Program-made: the position numbers and the translations under genes | NCBI GenBank assembly: GCA_030849065.1 | Contig: JASAON010001653.1 | Location: 1-64,000, forward strand | Length of the DNA: 64,000 nucleotides | Reading direction: 5' to 3' | Source of the DNA: Jaenimonas drosophilae | Taxonomy: Eukaryota > Euglenozoa > Kinetoplastea > Trypanosomatida > Trypanosomatidae | Notes under the pieces: generated by a model | Told to the model about the DNA's origin: nothing | The model's database searches: none | What the model saw: the letters and a program-made list of their open reading frames with translations, nothing else | Shown: in pieces, positions 1 through 8,310 of the stretch | How positions within the stretch are numbered: the stretch's first letter is position 1 | How the letters are laid out: each line of letters opens with the position of its first letter

Positions 1-1
1 G

Positions 2-70
2 CTCAAGCGCTCCAAGGCCCTCCAGAGCCAGCAGTACCGCGGCAAGACGGTGCAGCAGATCACCGAGTAA
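2..70 (+). CDS. C-terminal fragment of an unidentified protein
   Basis: The window opens inside a reading frame that gives 22 residues, beginning LKRSKALQSQQY and ending TVQQITE, before a TAA stop at 68-70. The piece is basic and Gln-rich, probably a helical or disordered tail. It is on the same strand as everything else, so it is taken as the preceding gene of the array. It is too short to assign to a family, and it could be a chance open frame. Confidence 0.5.
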   Translation, partial: LKRSKALQSQQYRGKTVQQITE

Positions 71-1567
71 GCGCTGGGCCTGTGCAGTGTCATGGCAGAG
101 CTGAGGTGATGAGGCATGGTAGTCATCTGGTTGTTGCAGTGTGCGGAACATGGTGTGAAGTTGGTAGTGAATGGGCTTCCGCTGCGCCGTGTCACGGCAC
201 TCCGCCGTCGTTGTGGTTGTCATGGAGCTTCCTTCATGGATGCCCCGAAGTGCGGTGTGGTGGCTGTGGGTGAGGACCCTGGTGGGCCCTGTGATCCTTC
301 CAGCTTTCCACGCACGGGCTTCACATCTGTGGCCTCTACCGTCAACGTACGTTTTCCCCGTTATGTTTTTTTGTTCGTTTGGTTGTTTTTGTTGGGTTGT
401 AACCCTGAAACCGACGACACGTGGTGCGGTTGGCACCTACACACACACTGACACTTCCATCTTATACTTCCATCGTTGAGCCACTTTGCAGAGCTTCCCG
501 GCTCCTCTCGTTAGGTGGTCAGCCGCGCTCGGATTGTGGCGGATGCGGTGGAGTGGAGGTTGGGTCTACGCATGTAATTGGAGTCTTTGGGCTGGGGGAT
601 GAAGGCTGAATCTCGTGGCGGCCTCTTCCTCCCTACTTTCTGTTGGAGGCAGAAAGGAAACAGAGCCCATCCCAGAGTACGACTGACAGGTGCGAGTGTG
701 GGGCGGTGGACACAGCGAGAGACGTACGTGTCGTCACTTTGTGCCATCCTTCAAACCCCATTTCGTAACCACCGGTCACCAACTCTCACAAGCAAATGTA
801 TATATTTTTGCAATAATGGATCCTCGTGCTCCATCGCACCTCCTCCCCTCTCCCTTTCATGTTTTATGTTTGGGTGCGCGCTTGTGCGGTGAACTGGAGA
901 GGTGTCGGTGTCTTCGTTCACCACGGTTGCCACCACTTTCCGACGGGGAGAGAGAAGCGCGACGGTGATATACCGCACCTCCATGTGTTTGATGTATCTC
1001 TAATGCCCCTGTCATCTATGCACAAGGAAAAAAAAACAACAACAACAATATGAGTGGAATGGGGTGTGTGGAGGCGTGACGAAGAGGAGGAAATGAGGCT
1101 ATGAATATTTGGCTCATCACTCTCCCTTCATTACAGCCCTCTACACTCCTATCTCCCCTCATGTGCTGCCGCGTGCACTATGACGTGCAGGATTTACGTT
1201 GCGTGTATTTCGCTATTGCCAGCGTGGTTCAAACAGTTCTTTTTCTCCTCCTGTGCTCTCTTGTGTATTTCTTCTTGTTGCATAGCGTGAGACCTCTACG
1301 CGAAAGACATCCACCCACACAAAAGCTCGTAGGCCCACCACACGACAGTCGTACGTTCCCTTTTTTCAAAGGACTTCACCTTCATCGCGACAACAAAGCG
1401 AGACAGATTCTAGTGCCGACGTTCTTCATCTGTACACATCTCTTTCCCTATCTACAGCTACACACACATCTTGTGTGAAGTTTATACCAAATCACACCCC
1501 GCACACATTCCGATTGCATCTATCTTCTAGATCTATCTTATTGTTTCTCCCTTCATCAAACCAACAA
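71..1567. other. intergenic region, 1.5 kb, no supported gene
   Basis: This should hold the 3' UTR of the upstream gene and the 5' UTR of the next. Short open frames here have the Cys/Leu/Phe/Ser composition of translated pyrimidine tracts and no family signature. T-rich runs occur near 365-400. Pyrimidine tracts ending in AG occur at 1437-1457 and 1518-1530 and are candidate trans-splice acceptors for the gene at 1568. No tRNA, snoRNA or repeat was recognised by eye. Confidence 0.6.
1437..1530 (+). promoter_or_regulatory. candidate trans-splice acceptor region for the gene at 1568
   Basis: Two pyrimidine-rich stretches end in AG, at 1456-1457 and 1529-1530. No ATG lies between the second AG and the ATG at 1568, which supports that start. 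Which AG is used cannot be told from sequence. Confidence 0.45.
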
Positions 1568-3400
1568 ATGGAGACCCTACCTGCCGAGCCGATGCAGCAG
1601 TGCGCCATCCCAGACGTACCCCCGCTGCGCATCCGCACTCATGTCTCCCTATCCAGCCCCTATGGTGACTCACCTGCAAAGTGTGGCACTGCCGTCAATG
1701 CGTTGCTGGACAGCACACCCACGCCTACACGGCATGCCATGGATGCAGCTTCCTCCATGGTAGATACCCCAGCAAAGCCCACCATGGATGAAAACGCAGC
1801 TCCACTCTACATGGACGCCTCCCCGACACAGGCTGGAAAGTGCAGTGCTAAGGACTCAGACTTCAACCTGAGTGCAGCCCTCAACATGATCTCCTCACGC
1901 ATGGGAAACGATGATGAAATGGAGGACGAGCCACAGCTGCAGCTGGACCGTCCATCTGCACGTGCGCTTCGCCCGCAGGTGGCGAACACTATTGGCGTTG
2001 ATCCCACGCGTGGAAAGTCCGTGGATGTGAGCCCCTCGAAGCTCATGGTTTCTGCGCGTGGGCCCCGGTCGTGCTCGCGACCCGCCCTCTCCCCTCGACT
2101 GCCACCAGCCGGTACGACACCAGCGCAGGTGGCGCCGCTTAACTTCGCACGCAGTGAGAGCACCGCTTCACTTCCACGAGCGGCTGCCACGGCGACCTCT
2201 ATCGGAGCCACGAGGGCTCCCCTCACTGGACGACGTGGGTCCGTCTGCGGTCCCCCGCCCATGCCCGCTCCAACGTCTTACGCCTTCGACGTCTCGCGCT
2301 ACCTCAAGGAGCTCAGCCGCCGAGGACAGGAGGGCCAGACGCTGCGCTGGCTTCCGGTGCAGCACCAGCTGCAACAGCTCCTTGCGCAAGAGGAGATGCT
2401 GCGGGAGCAGTTGCTGCTGCAGGAGTCCAGTGGCCGGCAGGTGGTGGTACACCGCCGCAGTGAAGACCATGCCAAGCGTGAAGAGCAGCGCGCGATCCAA
2501 GCCTCCAAGGCCCGCATGGAGGAGCTGAAACGCCGCCAGTTGGAGGAGCTGCAGAACCTCAAGAAGACCGTGGCCGACAACACCAAACTCAGTGAGACGG
2601 AGCTCCGTGAGAAGCTGCGCTACCTCGTCCAGCTGCAACCTCGCCTGAACGTGGTAGGAGCGGTTCTGACGGCGATGAAGACCCAGGCGGAGGACCACCT
2701 CCACCTTCTTGGCGACCTCCTCGAGGAGGACCGCAATCTGCAGAAGGCCATGCGGAGTGACGCACGCTTGGGTGGTGCGGCGGCAAAGGTACGCTCTGGC
2801 GCGGAGGACAAGACCGCCACTGTGGGTCTGGCTCCGCTGTGGATGAAGCACTGCCTCGTAGCGAGCTTCAACACCGCTGCCATTCTCCAGCGCAGCTCCC
2901 TTCGTGCTGCGGTGCAAGAGTCTTCCTCGACCGCTTCTGCTGCGATTGCTTCCGGCCCGACCACTCCGTCCGTCGCCTCCGCACGGGGAATGGGTGCCAT
3001 GACGCCGCGACGCACAGGCGGGACGATGAGCTCCACCGCCGCGGACCGCCGTGTACTCATTGTGCGGAAAGAGGCTGGCGGAGCTGTCGTGGCATGGGGC
3101 CACACCCGTTGTGGTGCGCAGGTTGTTGCCATGGCGGAAGAGTATGCTGCCAATCCCCCAGGCGCTCCCCTGGACCTCCTCCCTGCCGGCAGTTCCGTCC
3201 GCCTGGTGAACGCGGTCGGAGTTATTTGGCCAAAGGAGATGCTGGCTGAGCTCATGCGGCGAGCGAAGAATGCGCCTCCCCCGCTCGCCGACGTCATTGC
3301 CACAAGCTCATCCAAGCTGACCTTTGCGGATGTGAGTTCCTACGAGATGTCCACCCGCGATGTTCTGGCCATGGGTGAGGAGATTTTGATGGCGGCCTAA
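1568..3400 (+). CDS. hypothetical coiled-coil protein, 610 aa
   Basis: I do not recognise the family. The start is the first in-frame ATG (METLPAEP); the frame is open further upstream but has no ATG there. About the first 240 residues are Ser/Pro/Ala-rich with several SP and TP sites and look disordered. Roughly residues 255-430 are rich in Leu, Gln, Glu and Arg with heptad-like spacing (QHQLQQLLAQEEMLREQLLLQ) and should form a coiled coil. A low-complexity linker follows. The last 130 residues look folded, with beta-like runs such as RVLIVRKEAGGAVVAWG and SSVRLVNAVGVIW. A disordered N-terminus, a coil and a small C-terminal domain would suit a structural or chromosome-associated protein, but nothing here proves a role. 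High GC at third positions and sustained length make it a real gene. Confidence 0.85.
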   Translation: METLPAEPMQQCAIPDVPPLRIRTHVSLSSPYGDSPAKCGTAVNALLDSTPTPTRHAMDAASSMVDTPAKPTMDENAAPLYMDASPTQAGKCSAKDSDFNLSAALNMISSRMGNDDEMEDEPQLQLDRPSARALRPQVANTIGVDPTRGKSVDVSPSKLMVSARGPRSCSRPALSPRLPPAGTTPAQVAPLNFARSESTASLPRAAATATSIGATRAPLTGRRGSVCGPPPMPAPTSYAFDVSRYLKELSRRGQEGQTLRWLPVQHQLQQLLAQEEMLREQLLLQESSGRQVVVHRRSEDHAKREEQRAIQASKARMEELKRRQLEELQNLKKTVADNTKLSETELREKLRYLVQLQPRLNVVGAVLTAMKTQAEDHLHLLGDLLEEDRNLQKAMRSDARLGGAAAKVRSGAEDKTATVGLAPLWMKHCLVASFNTAAILQRSSLRAAVQESSSTASAAIASGPTTPSVASARGMGAMTPRRTGGTMSSTAADRRVLIVRKEAGGAVVAWGHTRCGAQVVAMAEEYAANPPGAPLDLLPAGSSVRLVNAVGVIWPKEMLAELMRRAKNAPPPLADVIATSSSKLTFADVSSYEMSTRDVLAMGEEILMAA

Positions 3401-4460
3401 GCCGCACAAACCACTACTCACCCACATCCATCTATCATCTCCCTCAGCTCGCTGGAGAGTTGCTTTGGCAACATCCTTTTTGAGAGGGCATGCTAGCAAC
3501 TACCAACTAGATCAACCCCCCCACTTTTGGTGTCGCGGCCAGTGTGGATGGCCGCCTTCATTATCACAGAAAGGAGTTGGGAGGTTGCACTCCGAAGTCC
3601 TCCTTGGCTCTCATCCTCCTCCCCAACTTCCCTCCAGTGTCTGAAATGAGATGCTGATGGAAGGTGGAAGGGGGTTGGTGGGGCGGGGTGAGTGTCCAGG
3701 CACAGGTGGGATTGTGGTGCACAAGCTTGTTACTGCTGGCGTTGGTGGCTATTCAGATTGAGTGGTGCTCCTTCTCACACAACTATTTCCACTGGTACTG
3801 CCACGACAACACGTACCACTATTCACTCAACCCTACTACAAACACTGCTGACCAGCTCGTCCTTTTATTCCCACACGGAGCGGTCGTGAGGCCCAACACC
3901 TCCCTTTTTACTTGTACGTTGCCGCCATTTTTTTTGTCCTTTGCGTGTACCCCATATGGCCCTCTTTGTTTCCATTCATGCCCAACAACCCACTCACTTG
4001 ATTCGCGCGCTCGTGGATGCCAGCATTGCCACCTGCGGTGTGCTGGTAGACGACGTGCGGCAGTTTGGTGGTGGGGCCCTTCACACATACACACACTCTC
4101 GGATGCCCTCTCCCCTCAATCTCTTGGGAGATGGGTGCAGAGGTGTGAGTAGGAAGAGTGGTGGCGGTTGTCTGTTCGTCCGCTACCTAAGCCCACCACA
4201 CGACGCCCGCGTTGACGCGCGCGGTCTTGGCGGTTTCCTCTTTCACCGCCCCGAGGCATTTCTTGCACAACAAACTCCGCCCATATGGGGTGGCTTATTT
4301 CTATGCATCTACACATGTTTCCCATGTTCATCCACTCTAACTTCACATGTATCTACGTTGCATAGGTCTACAGTGCTCCATTCAGTCTTGACTGGGGCGG
4401 GCTACTCCACCACAGAAGGAGCGTGTTGAGAGCCAAAGGCGTGTGTATAGTTTTAGCAAA
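3401..4460. other. intergenic region, 1.06 kb, no supported gene
   Basis: 3' UTR of the coiled-coil gene plus spacer. The open frames here lack an ATG at a sensible place and have the His/Thr/Leu/Cys composition of C/T-rich DNA. Pyrimidine-rich stretches ending in AG lie at about 4308-4366, and a short TTTTAG sits at 4451-4456, directly before the ATG at 4461. No RNA gene or repeat was seen. Confidence 0.55.
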
Positions 4461-5885
4461 ATGGATATGGACCCTGTCACACGGCGGGAGGCCGACAAGA
4501 TTGAGGAAGTTCTTCACGATCTTGTGGGCGACCTACAGTTGCTCACCTTTCTTCCAGAAGACTTCAACCTCTGGCTACGTGATGACATCCTCACCACGGT
4601 GGAAAAGTCCACCCTGCTGCACCCCGAGCTCGAGTACGACAGCGATGATGGCCTCGGCGACGATGGCCTCTCCGTCGAGGAGGAGGAGGAGCGCCAGCAG
4701 CTGGTGAAGGCGAGCTGCTTCCTTCACGCCGCCGCGCACTACGGCGACCCCGCTGATAGCGTGGGCAACGAAGCCATTGTGCAGGTGAATGAGTTCAATG
4801 AGCTGGAGCGCGAGCTGCTTGAGACGGCTACCAATGTGGGCCACATTAACCCAGATGAGCTAGAATTCCATCACCTCAGTCTGCGTGCGCTGCTCGACAC
4901 GGTGAAGGATGGGGAGTACGGTACCCGTATGCTCGAGTACCTCAGGGCCTTGTACCCACCCCCTGAGTTGGAGGTGGAGGAAGCAAGCAGCTCACACTCA
5001 TCCCAGGGCAGCAGTGGCGAGCTCAAACGCGGAGACGACGAGGCTCCCGAGTACGATGTTGAAGAAGCTTGTGCCGCGGGCATCGCACACGAGCCCGTTG
5101 AGCACGTGAGGCACGTCATGGCAGTGCTTACGCGACTGATGGAGCTCCGCAACGCCTCCACGGTGAGTGAGGACATTCATCGGTACAAGGTGTTGCACGA
5201 GGCGGTGAACAAGGAGCAATCCGCCACTGCCGACGTTCAGGCCCTCAACCGTGAGTACGAGGAGGTGAAGGCTGCCCGCAAGGAGGAGGTGAATTCCTTT
5301 GATCAGGCCATTGCTGAGCTTGAGGAGGAGTTCTACTACGTTCAGCACGCGGCCGATGTGGAGCTCGAGGCCTTCCGTGAGATGAGCCTCAAGATCCAAG
5401 GCGACCACCGGGCAGCTTTTCGCCAGCAGCTTGAGCAGCATCAACAAGCGGCCGAGGCGCTAGAGGCAAAGCTGAAGCAGCTCCAATTGCAGCACGTCGA
5501 GGAGACGAATCATCTGCGCTCCCTCCGCGCAAAGAAGGAGGCTGCCGTGAGTGGGGCGATTCACGAGTACGACACGCAGACAGCCACCCTCACCGCCGCC
5601 ATTGAGAAGCTGCAAAAGGAGTCTGAGGAGGACACGACCAAGATCAGCAAGCTAGAAGAACGCCTCGGCATTCTCCACAAGGAGAAGCATGAGTACGAGT
5701 GGGAGCTCGACGTGGCTGCACAGCGCGAGGCGCATCTCCACGAGATTCGTCAGAGGCAGGAGCAGTGTGCTAGGGTACTCCAGGCCTACTACCGCGCGTA
5801 CATTGAGCGACTCACCGTCGAGAAGGAGATGGCCAAGCTTAAGAAGAAGAAGCGAAAGAGAAAGGGCAGCAAGAAGAAGCGGTGA
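4461..5885 (+). CDS. DRC10: dynein regulatory complex protein 10-like (IQCD)
   Basis: Probable subunit of the nexin-dynein regulatory complex, which links axonemal outer doublets and controls flagellar beating. The 474-aa product has the DRC10 layout: an N-terminal motif (EADKIEEVLHDLVGDLQLLT) like the conserved EAxRIxxIL...LL segment of animal IQCD; an acidic linker; a long coiled coil from about residue 215 to 430; an IQ-like motif near 436-455 (ARVLQAYYRAYIERL); and a Lys/Arg-only tail over roughly the last 20 residues. Human IQCD has nearly the same length, an IQ motif in the same place and the same Lys-rich tail. The start is the ATG in AAAATGG at 4461; the frame upstream has no ATG. DRC9/IQCG is the main alternative, as it also has a coil and an IQ motif, but the N-terminal block and basic tail favour DRC10. 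Confidence 0.75.
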   Translation: MDMDPVTRREADKIEEVLHDLVGDLQLLTFLPEDFNLWLRDDILTTVEKSTLLHPELEYDSDDGLGDDGLSVEEEEERQQLVKASCFLHAAAHYGDPADSVGNEAIVQVNEFNELERELLETATNVGHINPDELEFHHLSLRALLDTVKDGEYGTRMLEYLRALYPPPELEVEEASSSHSSQGSSGELKRGDDEAPEYDVEEACAAGIAHEPVEHVRHVMAVLTRLMELRNASTVSEDIHRYKVLHEAVNKEQSATADVQALNREYEEVKAARKEEVNSFDQAIAELEEEFYYVQHAADVELEAFREMSLKIQGDHRAAFRQQLEQHQQAAEALEAKLKQLQLQHVEETNHLRSLRAKKEAAVSGAIHEYDTQTATLTAAIEKLQKESEEDTTKISKLEERLGILHKEKHEYEWELDVAAQREAHLHEIRQRQEQCARVLQAYYRAYIERLTVEKEMAKLKKKKRKRKGSKKKR

Positions 5886-6223
5886 GGCTGCAGCGGTTAG
5901 ATTTGTGTGATGAGGAGTGCGAACATGTACAGTAGTGCCTCCTCCCCCCTCGCTCGTATTGCCATGTGATTGAACGGTGCCGAGTATGCACACTAGGGTG
6001 TGCTTTCCTCTCTACATGTTCTCAGTGGCGATGGAACTGGGGTGAGTGAGGTCTTCAGCAAAGCTGCTGCACAAAGTTGTTGTTGGTGAATGTCATTGAT
6101 GGGGGGTTTGCCTGTCGTCTTCTCCTGGTTACCCGCTCAAATCCACGTCCTACCTCAATTTATGTCTGCAAATAGTTAGTATAGGGCCTTGCAACACTCG
6201 CCACCCATCAGTAGACGAGTACC
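5886..6223. other. intergenic region, 338 bp
   Basis: Short spacer with no gene. A pyrimidine-rich stretch at about 6112-6165 followed by AG dinucleotides near 6175-6190 is a plausible trans-splice acceptor zone for the next gene. Confidence 0.5.
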
Positions 6224-6808
6224 ATGGCCACCCGCAGCTCTGAGAACGCCGCTCGCCTGGGCCGCGAGGCCTTTGAGGGCGGGGAGAAGATCAGCGCTGA
6301 GTTCTTGGCCATTAGCTACGGTGCCATGGTACAGCAGCTCGTGGCCAACCTCCCGCAGGAAGACGACATGGAGAGTGTGAATCGTGAGCTGGAGGCAGCT
6401 GGTTATCGTATAGGCTCACGACTGATCGAGGAGTACTGCGTTCGTAGTGGGGCACCGGCGTGCAAGACCTTTGCCCAAGCCGCCGAGGCCGTTGCACGAA
6501 CGGGGCTGCGCATGTTCCTCAACGTTTCTGCTGACGTCACCCCGGTGAAGGATACCGCAGACACCTTTGCCATCACCTTTGACCAGAACCCGCTGGCGCT
6601 CTACGTGGAGCTCCCCGATGGGCCCATCCGCGAGCGTCTGTGGTACTCCAACATTCTCTGCGGGGTTGTGTCTGGGGCGTTGAGCCTGACGGGCTTTCAG
6701 GTGGAGGTGGCCTTTGCACGCGACATGCTCCGTGGTGATGCGGTGAATGAGATCACTCTGCGCTTCAAGGCGCGTGAACGAGAGACTTTCCAAGTGGAGC
6801 GGAATTAG
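6224..6808 (+). CDS. BET3: TRAPP complex subunit 3 (TRAPPC3/Bet3)
   Basis: Core subunit of the TRAPP tethering complex, which acts as guanine-nucleotide exchange factor for Ypt1/Rab1 in ER-to-Golgi and later traffic. The 194-aa product aligns with human TRAPPC3 along its whole length: an N-terminal segment (ISYGAMVQQL, about 30-39) matching the LTYGALVxQL block; RIGSRLIEEY at 62-71; the NPLALYVELPDG block at 122-133; YSNILCGVVSGAL at 141-153; and DMLRGDAVNEITLRF at 167-181. Cys80, in GAPACKTF, lies where the buried palmitoylated cysteine (Cys68 in mammals) is found, so lipid binding in the central channel is probably kept. The start is the ATG at 6224 in ACCATGG, and the N-terminus is only slightly longer than in animals. 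No oddity seen. Confidence 0.95.
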   Translation: MATRSSENAARLGREAFEGGEKISAEFLAISYGAMVQQLVANLPQEDDMESVNRELEAAGYRIGSRLIEEYCVRSGAPACKTFAQAAEAVARTGLRMFLNVSADVTPVKDTADTFAITFDQNPLALYVELPDGPIRERLWYSNILCGVVSGALSLTGFQVEVAFARDMLRGDAVNEITLRFKARERETFQVERN

Positions 6809-6978
6809 GGGCGCACATATTCTGCGTTTGGTGGTGGTGGTGGTGCCCAACCGCTTCGTCACCCCACTCCTCCCCCAGCTTCTTCCTCCTACTGCATCCT
6901 CAGTCTATCGATCCATGCCAAGCACACGCGCCCATACACGCAAGTTGTGCCGTGAATGACGACTGCCTTTGTCACGAC

Positions 6979-7024
6979 TGCTCCTTTTTCCATCTTTTCT
7001 TAAATATCTATTTTACACATGCAG
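6979..7024 (+). promoter_or_regulatory. polypyrimidine tract and AG overlapping the EMG1 start
   Basis: A strong C/T run at about 6979-7000 is followed by no AG until 7023-7024, which lies inside the reading frame, after a first ATG (7019) and before a second (7028). If this AG is the trans-splice acceptor, translation must begin at 7028 with a 3-nt gene-encoded leader. A C/T-rich zone ending in AG at 6901-6902 is an alternative acceptor, but it would leave upstream ATGs in the leader. Confidence 0.45.
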
Positions 7025-7873
7025 CGCATGGAGTTCAAGCAGAAATCAGCGCACCTGCCAAGGAGTGCGGAGGACAAGGAGAAGTGGCAACGCGCCATCA
7101 TCATCCTTGAGCACTGCCCACTGCAAGGGGTTCAGACCAACGAGGGCTTCGAGCTACTGAACGAGCGACACCGCAATCACCACGCCAAGTACAAGCAAGA
7201 CCCCGCCGAGTGGCGTCCCGATGTGGTGCACCAGTGCCTGCTGCATCTTCAAGATAGCCCCCTCAATCGTGCGGGTCGTCTGCAGGTCTTTATTCGTACC
7301 AAGAAGGGGGTCTGCATCGCGGTGGATCCACGTCTGCGCGTGCCACGACACATGCGCCTCTTCGGCAAGATGATGGTAGGACTGCTCTACAAGATGAAGG
7401 TGCGCGCCAGTGTGGGCTACCTCTCCCTTCTGCGAGTGGTTAAGAACCCCATCACTGACCACATACCACCAAATACCCGTATCTTCCGTGTAGAGAAGGA
7501 CGGAGAGGCTGTGGAGCCCTTTGCCTTCTGTGCATCCCTCACGGGCCAGATGGCCGGTGCGTCGGAGAAGACGGCGACAAGCTCTCTGCCCCAACAGAGC
7601 GCCGCCGATGCACTTGAGGCTGCTCTTGCCACTTCCACCGCCGAGGCTGGCAGCAAGACCTTTGCCGCGGCCCATCACGCCGAGTCTGTGGCGCGTCAGT
7701 TCAAGCCCTTCGCCTTCGTCATTGGCGGTATGTCCAAGGGCGACGTGGACGTGGACTACGCGACGGACAGCATCCGCATTGGTGATCGAGGTAAGTCTGC
7801 TGCCGCCGTCATCAGTACTCTGCTGCATGGGTTGGAGGAGGCCTGGCTTGGCGAGGACAACCATGCGGAGTAG
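7019..7873 (+). CDS. EMG1: rRNA pseudouridine N1-methyltransferase EMG1/NEP1
   Basis: SPOUT-family enzyme that methylates N1 of a pseudouridine in 18S-type rRNA and is needed for small-subunit assembly in the nucleolus. Residues 66-86 hold the family signature (RPDVVHQCLLHLQDSPLNRAG, broken here as RPDVVHQ...DSPLNRAG). They are followed by LQVFIRTKKGV, the KNPITDHIP block at 142-150 and, near the C-terminus, the SAM-knot segment FVIGGMSKGDVDVDY at 233-247. The final helix (LLHGLEEAW) matches the usual ending. Between the KNP..DH block and the GG motif lies an Ala/Ser-rich insertion (about 172-225), longer than in animals or yeast. The ATG at 7019 is the longest start; an AG at 7023-7024 suggests 7028 (MEFKQKS) may be the real one. 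The core domain is the same either way. Confidence 0.93.
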   Translation: MQRMEFKQKSAHLPRSAEDKEKWQRAIIILEHCPLQGVQTNEGFELLNERHRNHHAKYKQDPAEWRPDVVHQCLLHLQDSPLNRAGRLQVFIRTKKGVCIAVDPRLRVPRHMRLFGKMMVGLLYKMKVRASVGYLSLLRVVKNPITDHIPPNTRIFRVEKDGEAVEPFAFCASLTGQMAGASEKTATSSLPQQSAADALEAALATSTAEAGSKTFAAAHHAESVARQFKPFAFVIGGMSKGDVDVDYATDSIRIGDRGKSAAAVISTLLHGLEEAWLGEDNHAE

Positions 7874-8310
7874 CAAGCATTAAGAAGACGATTAATGTGA
7901 ATGACCACAACCCTTCGGAGGGTGGCGCGGTGGTGAGTGGGGCGATACCGCAACGCGTTCACCCCTCATCACTGCACCAGCTCCATTGCTGGTCCACGAT
8001 AAACCTGCTCGACATGCTACCGCCCTTGCTACATGTCACTGCTGACATTGGCCCCTGACGAGGCAACTCGCAACAATAACTACACATATCTCTCTCTCTC
8101 TTTTCCCTTCACTGCCACCCACCTCCCTTCAGTAGCCGCAACAGACAAGTTTAACCACCCCTCCTCCTATTCAAAAGGAAGACTGATCGCTCCTTCTCCC
8201 TTTCCCTCTCCTCAGAAGCACTGAGACGGCCACATACGGGTCATTGGGTGCAACAACACAAAACACCCCCCCACACTTACTCTGCCGTTGAGCTTACAAG
8301 CTCGTGATCC
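7874..8310. other. intergenic region, 437 bp
   Basis: Spacer with no gene. Two good polypyrimidine/AG units occur, one ending at 8131-8132 and one at 8214-8215. A run of seven or more C lies at about 8266-8273. Confidence 0.6.
8190..8215 (+). promoter_or_regulatory. candidate trans-splice acceptor for the OTU gene
   Basis: An almost pure pyrimidine tract (TCCTTCTCCCTTTCCCTCTC) ends in CTCAG with AG at 8214-8215. No ATG occurs between this AG and the ATG at 8311, which supports that start. Confidence 0.6.

Noticed and set aside
1101..1478. ATG-led frame, 125 codons
   Set aside because: Leu/Phe/His/Thr-rich translation of pyrimidine-rich leader DNA; no conserved motif and no acceptor logic.
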